From Kitasatospora xanthocidica (GTDB lineage Bacteria > Actinomycetota > Actinomycetes > Streptomycetales > Streptomycetaceae): a stretch of 64,000 nucleotides of DNA. Shown piece after piece: positions 54,143 through 61,527 of the stretch. The DNA is taken from the NCBI RefSeq assembly GCF_014656195.1, contig NZ_BNBY01000017.1, positions 115,300 through 179,299 of the forward strand, given 5' to 3'. A model generated the notes under the pieces. That model saw only the letters and a program-made list of their open reading frames with translations, was not told the DNA's origin and did not search any database. Position numbers and translations under genes: made by a program. Position 1 is the first letter of the stretch; each line of letters starts with the position of its first letter.

Positions 54143-55320
54143 GCGGGTCCGCCGCCGAGAACCGCGCCGCCGAGATCCGCGCCGCCGAGGACCCCGCCGC
54201 GGAGCCCACGGCCGCGGAGCTCCCCGCCGGGGCCGTCGACCGGCTGGTCCGGGCGGCCGAGCGCGACCTGCCCGCCCTGGAGGAACGGCGCCGGCTCGGC
54301 GCGGAGACGATGGCCGGGATCACCGCCGCCGGGTTCCTCCGGCACTTCGTGGCACGGGAGTTCGGCGGCACCGCGGGGACCTTCTCCGCGCTGCTCGACG
54401 CCTCGGCGACGGTGGGGCGGACCTGTCCGTCCACCGCCTGGTGCGCCACCCTGTTCGCCGCGCACGGGCGGCTCGCCTCCTACCTCCCCACGGAGGGCCG
54501 GAAGGCGCTGTGGGGCCACTCCCCCGACGTGCCGATCGCCACGGCCATCATGCCCCCGCGCGGGCGGGCCGTCCCGGTGCCGGGCGGCTGGCTGCTCAGC
54601 GGCCGTTGGGACACCGCCAGTGGCGTGGACCACGCCGACTGGCTGCTGCTGGCGAGCCGCACCGGAGCGCCGGACCGCCCCGAGCACCGGATCCTCGCCG
54701 TACCCAGGGCCGACTGGACCGTCCTGGACTCCTGGCGCAGCCTGGGCATGCGCGGGACGGGCAGCCACGCGGTGGAGGTGGCGGAGGCCTTCGTCCCCGA
54801 GCGGCTCTCCTTCACCATGGCCGATCTGGCGCACCCGGTGGCGGCGGACGCGGCCCGCTGCCACCGGGTCCCGGTGCAGCTGGCCGGCACGCTGATGTTC
54901 GCGGCGCCGGTGGCGGGTGCGGCGCAGGGCGCGCTGGACGCCTGGCGCGCCGCCGCGGTCACCCCGCGGCCGGTCCGCAGCGCGGCCTCCGACCAGGCGT
55001 TGAGCGAGAGTTCGGCGCAGATCGCGGCGGCCCGGCTGCTGCTGGAACGGGCCGCCCGGCGCGCCGACCACGATGAGGTGACACCGTTGCTGGTCGCCGA
55101 GAACCGGCGGGACGCCGTCACGGCCGTACGCTGGTGCGCCGCCGCGGTCGACCGGCTCTTCCACGCCGCCGGCTCGCACGTCCACCGCGACGGCTCCCCC
55201 TTCCAGCGCTACTGGCGGGACATCACCACCGCGGCCACCCACGGCGCGCTGGGGCCGGCGGCGGCGGCCGCCGAGTACGCGGACACCGTGCTCGGCCCGC
55301 CCGCCCCGGACGGACGGTGA
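54139..55320 (+). CDS. Acyl-CoA-dehydrogenase-fold flavin oxidase/monooxygenase
   Basis: 393 residues from GTG 54139, overlapping the afsA stop by 4 nt. An Ala/Glu-rich start is followed by the ACAD fold: LEERRRLGAETMAGITAAGFLRHFVAREFGG, CPSTAWCATLFAAHGRLASYL, and GWLLSGRWDTASGVDHADWLLLASR. These motifs and the lack of the usual catalytic Glu resemble flavin-dependent group D monooxygenases (HsaA-like) more than true dehydrogenases. Coupling to afsA implies oxidation or hydroxylation of the lactone side chain. Acyl-CoA oxidases serve the related avenolide pathway, so a butenolide-type product is possible. Confidence 0.85.
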   Translation: MSGSAAENRAAEIRAAEDPAAEPTAAELPAGAVDRLVRAAERDLPALEERRRLGAETMAGITAAGFLRHFVAREFGGTAGTFSALLDASATVGRTCPSTAWCATLFAAHGRLASYLPTEGRKALWGHSPDVPIATAIMPPRGRAVPVPGGWLLSGRWDTASGVDHADWLLLASRTGAPDRPEHRILAVPRADWTVLDSWRSLGMRGTGSHAVEVAEAFVPERLSFTMADLAHPVAADAARCHRVPVQLAGTLMFAAPVAGAAQGALDAWRAAAVTPRPVRSAASDQALSESSAQIAAARLLLERAARRADHDEVTPLLVAENRRDAVTAVRWCAAAVDRLFHAAGSHVHRDGSPFQRYWRDITTAATHGALGPAAAAAEYADTVLGPPAPDGR

Positions 55321-55421
55321 GCCCCGCCGACGGTCGTTGACGGTCCGTCATAACTGGCCGTCCGTCGGGCGGGTGACCCGCCGGACGGCCGACCGGGCCC
55401 CCGGGGTCCGCTACCCTCGAC

Positions 55422-55449
55422 AACAAACCTTCGCATAGGTAGGTTTCTA
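55422..55449. promoter_or_regulatory. ARE-like site before the second tetR
   Basis: ACAAACCT-TCGCAT-AGGTAGGT shares ACCT-N6-AGGT with the other two palindromes; a further AGGTTT (55441-55446) mirrors AAACCT. It lies 30 nt upstream of the start at 55479. Confidence 0.68.
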
Positions 55450-55478
55450 GGGGTGAACAGAGTGACGAGGTTGCCACG

Positions 55479-56069
55479 GTGGTGAAACAGGCCCGGGCAT
55501 GGCTGACCCGTGAGCGCGTACTGGACGCCGCGGCCGAGGAGTTCGCCGTCCACGGCTTCACGGCCACCAAGGTCGAGGCCGTGGTGGCCCGGACGGGCAT
55601 GACGAAGGGTGCGCTCTACGCGCACTTCGGCTCCAAGCACCAGCTCGCCTCCGCGCTGGTCGACGAGAGCGTCGAACACTGGAAGCGGCTCCGGGACGCT
55701 CCCCCCGCCGAACTCCCCCGCCCGTCGCCGGGAGCCGCGCTCACCGAACTCATCGGCCGGATGCGCGGACAGTTCGAGACCAACGTCCGCTTCCGGGCCG
55801 CCCTCCGGCTCGCCGCCGATTGCGACCGCTGCGAGGGCGACCCGGACGGCCTCTTCGGCGACATCCGCCGGGAGATGGTGACGAGCGTGCGCAGAGCCCA
55901 GGAGGAACGGGAGATCACGCCGTCCTACCCGGCGGAATCCCTCGCCTACCTGATCCTGGTCGTCCTGTACGGCTTCTCCTACATGCCGGCCTGGGACGAC
56001 ACCCACGGCGTGCCGGTCGAGCCCGACGACGCCTGGCACGTGCTGCGCACCGCCCTCCGACTCGGCTGA
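55479..56069 (+). CDS. Second GBL-receptor-type TetR regulator
   Basis: 196 residues from GTG 55479, with GAGG 8 nt upstream. The HTH, RVLDAAAEEFAVHGFTATKVEAVVARTGMTKGALYAHFGSKHQLA, is of the ArpA/ScbR class. The C-terminal domain has the tryptophan region FSYMPAWDDTHGVPVEPDDAWHVL. Compared with the receptor at 52245 it is shorter and may be a pseudo-receptor that binds other ligands. With the site at 55422-55449 in its promoter, it should be feedback-controlled or cross-regulated by the first receptor. Confidence 0.9.
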   Translation: MVKQARAWLTRERVLDAAAEEFAVHGFTATKVEAVVARTGMTKGALYAHFGSKHQLASALVDESVEHWKRLRDAPPAELPRPSPGAALTELIGRMRGQFETNVRFRAALRLAADCDRCEGDPDGLFGDIRREMVTSVRRAQEEREITPSYPAESLAYLILVVLYGFSYMPAWDDTHGVPVEPDDAWHVLRTALRLG

Positions 56070-56541
56070 CCACCGGCAACTCCCCTCCCCCCGGCCGCGA
56101 TCGGGTCTGTCCGCGCTCGGGTCTGTCCGCGACCGAGCCGATCCGAGCGGGCACCGGCCGTGTGCAACTGCGGACCGGGCATCAGTCGCACAGCCATCCA
56201 GCCGTACAGTCACTCGTCCGCTTACGCCGCCATTCCTCTTCGGGCGCGGAATCGGACGGCCCGCGAAATCAGGCGGGGATGTGCAAACGGGAGACCTGGC
56301 TCCGCGAGTTCCACGGCGGCTAGCCTTTCTCACGCACCGCTTCCCGCGGGACCGGACAACACCAACCGGACCGCCGGTGACGGCCCCCGGGCCGAAGGCC
56401 GTGTCTTCCGCTTCCCCCCGCGTTCGCCGCGTTCATGAATCCCCGGCACCGATCCCCGGTCACCGATCGCCCGGTCCGCTTTTCCGAACTCCGTTCCCCC
56501 CGTTTCCCTTTCCGTGTTTTCCGTCCTCCGAGAGGCACACG
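56070..56541. other. 472-nt intergenic region with 15-bp direct repeat
   Basis: TCGGGTCTGTCCGCG occurs at 56101-56115 and again at 56117-56131. Upstream of the next operon, CCGAACTCCGTT (from 56484) repeats the CCGAACTCC seen in the bkdA upstream region. Open frames here lack codon bias. No RNA recognised. Confidence 0.6.
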
Positions 56542-57267
56542 ATGAAGCTCGCGATTTCCGGGACCTACTCCTCCGGCAAGACCCTGACCACCATGGCGCT
56601 GGCCCAGCTGACCGGTGTCCCGCGCACCCACGCCAAGACGATGCGGGAGATCCTGCCGCACGCCGTACCGGGCAAGACCCTGGAGGAGTGCAACGCGGCC
56701 GAGCTGATCCAGCTGGTGATGCGCCGTTACGTCGAGCGGGCGGTGCACGAGAGCCACCTGCCCGGCGGCTACATCTCCGACGGTTCCTCGCTGCACGAGT
56801 GGACCTACGCCACCGTGCGGGTCACGGTCGGCATCAACCCCAACGAGTCCATCGGCCTGGAGTCGGTGGAGAAGACCGACGAGATCCGCTTCTACGAGCA
56901 GGTCGTCGCCCAGCTCGGCGTGGCGCTCAAGCAGTACGCCAAGGAGACCTACGACGCCTTCGTGCACCTGCCGATCGAGTTCCCGCTCGACCCGAACGGC
57001 CACCGCCCGGTGAACGAGCGCTTCCGGGTGCTCTCCGACGAGCACCTGCTGAACGTGCTGGACGAGCTGAAGATCCCCACCCACATCATCGGCGGCACGA
57101 TCCCGGAGCGGCTGGAGGGCATCACCGAGGTCTTCGGCCTCCCCCGGGTCATGTCGATCGAGGACGCCATCGAGGCGGCGAAGAAGGACTACGCGCAGCT
57201 CGACGTCCGTACCGAGGCCGAGCGCAACGCCGCCGCCGAGGCCCTCGCCGCCCAGGCCGCGGCCTGA
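56542..57267 (+). CDS. P-loop ATP/GTP-binding protein
   Basis: 241 residues from ATG 56542, with GAGAGG upstream. The P-loop GTYSSGKT lies at residues 6-13, followed by TTMALAQLTGVPRTHAKTMREILPHAVPGKTLEECNAAELIQLVMRRYVERA. This resembles NadR/AAA_28-type small kinases, where a nucleotide or sugar is phosphorylated. YISDGSSLHEWTYATVRV supplies a possible Walker B. It is the first of three closely spaced plus-strand genes. A role as kinase for a signal precursor is conceivable; nothing proves it. Confidence 0.82.
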   Translation: MKLAISGTYSSGKTLTTMALAQLTGVPRTHAKTMREILPHAVPGKTLEECNAAELIQLVMRRYVERAVHESHLPGGYISDGSSLHEWTYATVRVTVGINPNESIGLESVEKTDEIRFYEQVVAQLGVALKQYAKETYDAFVHLPIEFPLDPNGHRPVNERFRVLSDEHLLNVLDELKIPTHIIGGTIPERLEGITEVFGLPRVMSIEDAIEAAKKDYAQLDVRTEAERNAAAEALAAQAAA

Positions 57268-57295
57268 TCCGGCGCCCCGGAAGGAATCCACCGCC

Positions 57296-57949
57296 ATGAC
57301 CAACTCCACGACGCCGCTGAAGCTCGGCGTCCTCGGCGCGGGCAACATCGGCCGGCCCGTCGGCCGCCACTGGCTGGCCGCGGGCCACTCGGTGACCTTC
57401 GGCTCCCGCACCCCGGAGCAGCTCGCCCCCTTCGTCGGACCGCTGGGCGCCGGCGCCACGGCCGCGACGCTCGCCGAGACGGCCAGGACCTCCGACGTCC
57501 TGCTGCTGTCCGTCCCGTACGAGGCCGCGGCGGGGGTGCTCGCCGAGGTCGGCGAGCACCTGGCCGGAAAGATCGTCATCGACGCCACCAACCCGGTGTC
57601 GCTCACCGAGGACGGCCGGGTGGTCTCCACGCTCACCCCCGGGGTGACCCAGGGCCGGCACGTCGCGAAGCAGCTGCCCGCCGCCACCGTGGTCCGGGCG
57701 TTCACCCACGTCATGGACGAGCTGCTCTGGTCGCGCGGCACCCGCCAGCGCCACTTCTGGGCCATGGCGATCGCGGGCGACGACGCCCCGGCCAAGGCCG
57801 TGGTGGCGGGGCTGGTCCACGACGCCGGGTTCACCCCGGTGGACCTCGGCGGCCTGGACGAGTCGGCGCCGCTCGACCCCGGCGGCGTGCTGTTCCCGCA
57901 CATGTTCACCCCCGGCGAGATGCGGGCGCTGACCGGCCTCGCCGGCTGA
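57296..57949 (+). CDS. NADP/F420 oxidoreductase-fold dehydrogenase
   Basis: 217 residues from ATG 57296, with GGAAGGAA upstream. The Rossmann motif LGVLGAGNIGRPVGRHWLAAGHSVTFGSRTPE is at the N terminus, and the later segments DVLLLSVPYEAAAGVL, KIVIDATNPVS and VVRAFTHVMDELL fit the NADP_F420 family. It would pass hydride between NADPH and F420 or reduce a small ketone. It lies 28 nt after the P-loop gene and 31 nt before the OYE gene, so the three form an operon. Confidence 0.85.
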   Translation: MTNSTTPLKLGVLGAGNIGRPVGRHWLAAGHSVTFGSRTPEQLAPFVGPLGAGATAATLAETARTSDVLLLSVPYEAAAGVLAEVGEHLAGKIVIDATNPVSLTEDGRVVSTLTPGVTQGRHVAKQLPAATVVRAFTHVMDELLWSRGTRQRHFWAMAIAGDDAPAKAVVAGLVHDAGFTPVDLGGLDESAPLDPGGVLFPHMFTPGEMRALTGLAG

Positions 57950-57980
57950 CCCCCGGGCCGTCTGGAAGAAAGGCAGTCAC

Positions 57981-59144
57981 GTGAGCACCGAACCGCCTCA
58001 CCCGGCCGCGGCACCGCTCTTCGAGCCCTTCAAGGCCGGCGGGCTGGCCCTGGACAACCGGATCGTGATGGCCCCGATGTCCCGGGACCTCTCCCCCGGC
58101 GGGGTGCCCGGCGCGGACGTCGCCGAGTACTACGCCCGCCGGGCCCGGCACGGCGTGGGGCTGATCATCACCGAGGGCACCTTCGTGGGCCACCCCGCGG
58201 CCGGGAACCGGCCGTCGGTGCCGCGCTTCCACGGCGTCGACGCGCTGGCCGGCTGGGCCGGGGTGGTCCGCGCGGTGCACGACGCCGGCGGGAGGATCGT
58301 GCCCCAGCTGTGGCACGTCGGCCAGGACCCGCTGCTGTGGGGCAAGTCCCTGGCGGAGGCCCGCCGTACGGCACCGAAGGGCGTCGAGCTCTTCGACCCG
58401 CCGGGCGGACTGATCAGCCCCTCCGGCCTGGAGCCGGGCAGCCCGGCCGGGCGGGCGATGTCGGAGTCCGACATCGCCGAGGTCGTCGAGGCCTTCGCCC
58501 GGGCCGCCGCCGACGCCCAGCGGCTGGGCTTCGACGGCATCGAGCTGCACGCCGCGCACGGCTACCTGTTCGACCAGTTCTTCTGGACGGCCACCAACCA
58601 CCGGACCGACGGCTACGGCGGCGACCCGGCCGGCCGCACCCGGTTCGCCGCCGAGGTGGTCCGGGCCTGCCGCGCGGCGACCGGGCCGGACTTCCCCGTC
58701 ATCCTGCGGGTCTCGCAGTGGAAGGTGGCGCACTACCAGGCCCGGATCGCCGACGACCCGCGGGCGCTGGAGACCTTCCTGGCCCCGCTGGTGGACGCCG
58801 GGGTCGACGTCTTCCACTGCTCCACCCGGCGGTTCTGGCAGCCCGCGTTCGAGGGCTCCGGGCTCAACCTGGCGGGCTGGGTGAAGAAGGTGACGGGACG
58901 GCCGACCATCACCGTGGGCTCGGTCGGCCTGCGCGACAGCGACTTCCTCGGGTACGTGGAGGGCAAGGGCGCGGAGGTCGACGACATCGGCCTGGTGGCC
59001 CGGCGCCTCGCGGAGGGCGAGTTCGACCTGGTCGCGGTCGGGCGCGCCCTGGTGGCGAACCCGGCCTGGGCCGAACAGGTGCGCACCGGGCGGACGGACG
59101 GGCTGCGCCCGTTCGACGCCGCGGCGCTCGCCTCGCTCGACTAG
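57981..59144 (+). CDS. Old-yellow-enzyme family NADH:flavin oxidoreductase
   Basis: 387 residues from GTG 57981, with GAAAGG upstream. The FMN barrel is clear: ALDNRIVMAPMSRDLSPGG, ARHGVGLIITEGTFVGHP, GGRIVPQLWHVGQDPLL, IELHAAHGYLFDQFFW, TDGYGGDPAGRTRF and DLVAVGRALVANPAWAEQV. OYEs reduce activated C=C bonds such as those in butenolides and enones. In GBL synthesis a butenolide must be reduced after AfsA, so this ene-reductase fits the island. It converges on the ArsR gene 5 nt away. Confidence 0.92.
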   Translation: MSTEPPHPAAAPLFEPFKAGGLALDNRIVMAPMSRDLSPGGVPGADVAEYYARRARHGVGLIITEGTFVGHPAAGNRPSVPRFHGVDALAGWAGVVRAVHDAGGRIVPQLWHVGQDPLLWGKSLAEARRTAPKGVELFDPPGGLISPSGLEPGSPAGRAMSESDIAEVVEAFARAAADAQRLGFDGIELHAAHGYLFDQFFWTATNHRTDGYGGDPAGRTRFAAEVVRACRAATGPDFPVILRVSQWKVAHYQARIADDPRALETFLAPLVDAGVDVFHCSTRRFWQPAFEGSGLNLAGWVKKVTGRPTITVGSVGLRDSDFLGYVEGKGAEVDDIGLVARRLAEGEFDLVAVGRALVANPAWAEQVRTGRTDGLRPFDAAALASLD

Positions 59145-59149
59145 CTCGA

Positions 59150-59527
59150 CTAGGGCTCCTGGGAAGCGTCCTGAGCACCCCGCGCGGCGGCGGCCTCCCG
59201 GTTCGCCGCCGCGATGAGGGCGTCCAGCAGCCCGGGGAAGGCCTGTTCCAGGTCGTCGCGGCGCAGGGTGTTCATCTTGGAGGTGCCGACGTAGTACTGC
59301 CGGATCAGCCCGGACTGCCGCAGCACCCGGAAGTGGTGGGTCCCGGTCGACCGGGTCACCGAGATGTCGAAGGTGCCGCAGGCGGTGTCGTCGGGCGCGT
59401 TGGCGATCTGCCGGACGATGCTGCGGCGCACCGGGTCCGCGAAGGCCTCCAGGATGCGCTGGAGGGTGATGTCCGCGGCGTCGGGGTGGTCGCCGATGCG
59501 GTCGACGGCGGCGTGGGCGGCGGTCAC
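59150..59527 (-). CDS. ArsR-family transcriptional regulator
   Basis: 125 residues from GTG 59527, with AGAGG 7 nt upstream; an ATG at 59560 lacks a ribosome site. The winged HTH is ITLQRILEAFADPVRRSIVRQIANAPDDTACGTFDISVTRSTGTHHFRVLRQSGLIRQYYVGTSKMNTLRRDDLEQAFP. There is no obvious metal-binding Cys pair, so the inducer is probably organic. It is divergent from the efflux pump gene, with a 14-bp inverted repeat between them, the usual repressor/pump layout. Confidence 0.92.
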   Translation of the reverse strand: MTAAHAAVDRIGDHPDAADITLQRILEAFADPVRRSIVRQIANAPDDTACGTFDISVTRSTGTHHFRVLRQSGLIRQYYVGTSKMNTLRRDDLEQAFPGLLDALIAAANREAAAARGAQDASQEP

Positions 59528-59612
59528 GTGGCACCTCTCAGGGTCTCGCTGCACGTCCATCGTACGACGCCCATCGTACGACCCCGCCGGCCCGATTCCG
59601 TCGCCCGACCCC

Positions 59613-59660
59613 GGGCATATGACGACCACCATCCAATTTGACATGCGTCGTCATATGCCC
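59613..59660. promoter_or_regulatory. Perfect 14-bp inverted repeat, likely ArsR operator
   Basis: GGGCATATGACGAC (59613-59626) and GTCGTCATATGCCC (59647-59660) with a 20-nt spacer. Each arm holds the self-complementary CATATG, so two dimers or one large complex could bind. It lies between the arsR start and the MFS start. Confidence 0.78.
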
Positions 59661-59791
59661 TTCAGTTGAACCGCGCCTCCCCATCAACTCGACCGCTCCG
59701 AGAGCGAGTTGCCCGCGCCGTGCGATCGCCCCCGCGCTCGCCCCCGCGCTCGCCCGCCGCGCAGCGGTCACCCGCACCGAAGGAACCAGCG

Positions 59792-61216
59792 ATGACAACC
59801 GCCGAGACCAGCCCGGCGCAGACCGAGGTCTCCCCCGCCGACCCACCGACCACCGCCAGCGGGTTGAAGATCGCCGCGCTGGCCACCGGCTTCGTGATGG
59901 CCACCCTGGACGTCACCATCGTCAACGTCGCCGGCGCGACCCTCCAGGAGAAGCTGGGCGCCACGCTCACCCAGCTCACCTGGGTCGTGGACGGCTACAT
60001 CCTGACCTTCGCGTCCCTGCTGATGCTGGCCGGCGGCCTCGCCAACTGGCTCGGCGCCAAGACCGTCTACATGTGGGGCATGGGCCTGTTCCTGCTGGCC
60101 TCGCTCGGCTGCGCGCTGTCCACCTCACCGGAGCTGCTGATCGCGGCCCGGATGCTGCAGGGCGCCGGCGCGGCGCTGTTCATGCCCAGCTCGCTGTCCC
60201 TGCTGGTGTTCTCGTTCCCGGAGAAGCGCCGGCGCACCAAGATGCTCGGCCTGTGGTCCGCGATCGTCGCCACCTCCTCGGGCATCGGCCCCACGCTCGG
60301 CGGCCTGATGGTCGGCTCGCTGGGCTGGCAGAGCATCTTCCTGCTCAACCTGCCGATCGGCGTGGTCGGCATGCTGATGACCAAGCGGTTCATCGCGGCG
60401 CCGGAGGCCCGCTCCGCACGGCCGCACCCGCTCGGGCACCTGATCTGGATCGTGGCCCTCGCGGCAGTCAGCTACGCCCTGATCGAGGGCCCGCAGCTCG
60501 GCTGGGCCGCGGCCCCGGTGCTCGTCGCGTACGGCGTGGCGCTGGTCGCCGCCGCCCTCCTGGTCCGGCGCGAGCGCCGCGGTGACAAGCTCGTCATGCC
60601 GTGGACGCTGTTCCGCCGCCCCGGCTTCTCCGGCGCCAACCTGGTCGGCTTCTGCTTCAACTTCGCACTGTTCGGCACCATCTTCATGCTCGGCCTGTTC
60701 TTCCAGCACGCCCAGGGCGCCAGCCCGTTCGTGGCCGGGCTGGAGCTGATCCCGATCACCATCCTGTCGCCGCTCGCGAACGTGGTGTACTCCAAGATCT
60801 CCGGCCGCTACGCCAACGGGCCGCTGCTGACGGTCTTCATGCTGCTGGCGGGCGTCTGCTCGCTCGCGCTGACCGGCATCTCCGCGTCGACCCCGTACTG
60901 GCTGATCGCCCTCGGCATCGGCGTGGCCTGCCTCGGCTCCGGCATCATCTCCCCCGGCATGACGGCGGCCATGGTGGACTCGGCCGGGCCGGAGCACGCC
61001 AACGTCGCCGGCTCGGTGCTGAACGCCAACCGCCAGATCGGCTCGCTGGTGGGCATCGCCGTGGTCGGCGTGGTGCTGCACGCCACCTCCGACTGGAGCG
61101 AGGGCGCCTCCGTCTCCTTCGTCCTGGTCGGCATCGCCTACCTGCTCGGCGCGTTCTTCGCCTGGCGCCTGGTCACCCGCTCCGAGCGCCGCGCCGAGGC
61201 CCCCGCGGCCGGCTGA
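59792..61216 (+). CDS. DHA2 (EmrB/QacA) family MFS drug exporter
   Basis: 474 residues from ATG 59792, with AAGGAA upstream. About 14 hydrophobic helices are predicted, beginning IAALATGFVMATLDVTIVNVAGATL. The motif A-like loop is LANWLGAKTVYMWGMGLF and motif C is WSAIVATSSGIGPTLGGLMVG. It exchanges protons for hydrophobic drugs or endogenous products. The divergent ArsR and operator suggest substrate-induced expression. Since it closes the signalling island, it may export or give resistance to the island product. Confidence 0.93.
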   Translation: MTTAETSPAQTEVSPADPPTTASGLKIAALATGFVMATLDVTIVNVAGATLQEKLGATLTQLTWVVDGYILTFASLLMLAGGLANWLGAKTVYMWGMGLFLLASLGCALSTSPELLIAARMLQGAGAALFMPSSLSLLVFSFPEKRRRTKMLGLWSAIVATSSGIGPTLGGLMVGSLGWQSIFLLNLPIGVVGMLMTKRFIAAPEARSARPHPLGHLIWIVALAAVSYALIEGPQLGWAAAPVLVAYGVALVAAALLVRRERRGDKLVMPWTLFRRPGFSGANLVGFCFNFALFGTIFMLGLFFQHAQGASPFVAGLELIPITILSPLANVVYSKISGRYANGPLLTVFMLLAGVCSLALTGISASTPYWLIALGIGVACLGSGIISPGMTAAMVDSAGPEHANVAGSVLNANRQIGSLVGIAVVGVVLHATSDWSEGASVSFVLVGIAYLLGAFFAWRLVTRSERRAEAPAAG

Positions 61217-61308
61217 CCCCCTCGACCGGCGGACCCCGCGATCCGGGCGTCCGCGCCACACCGCTCCTCACCCGCCTGAACCCCCGCAGGCGGCGAGGGA
61301 GCACCGAA

Positions 61309-61347
61309 GGCCTCCCCGGCCGGACCACCGTCCGCACCGGGGAGGCC
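61309..61347 (+). terminator. Hairpin after the MFS gene
   Basis: GGCCTCCCCGG (61309-61319) and CCGGGGAGGCC (61337-61347), perfect 11-bp arms, followed by CTTTC on the plus strand, 92 nt after the MFS stop. Confidence 0.7.
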
Positions 61348-61492
61348 CTTTCGGCGTCGGCCGCCGGGAGTCAGGGCGTGTCGGCGGGCTGCTGCCGGCG
61401 GTGGTTCCGGGTGCGGGCGGGGCCGGTGCGGGCGGTGCGGCCGTCGGTGTGCCAGGGCTGGGAACCGGAAGGCGAGGACGACCCCGCCCCGA

Positions 61493-61527
61493 CTCAGCTC
61501 GGCTCAGCTCGGCTCGGCTCGGCTCGG
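61493..61527. repeat. Seven pentanucleotide repeats over the ClC stop codon
   Basis: Unit CTC(G/A)G repeats seven times at 61493-61527. The ClC gene's TGA (61494-61496) lies in the first unit, and the last residues (RAEPSRAEPS) are encoded by it. Slippage would shift the end of the protein. Confidence 0.85.

Noticed and set aside
41022..61216. Integrated plasmid or prophage
   Set aside because: No integrase, replication, transfer or phage structural genes were found, so only a weak island hypothesis is kept.
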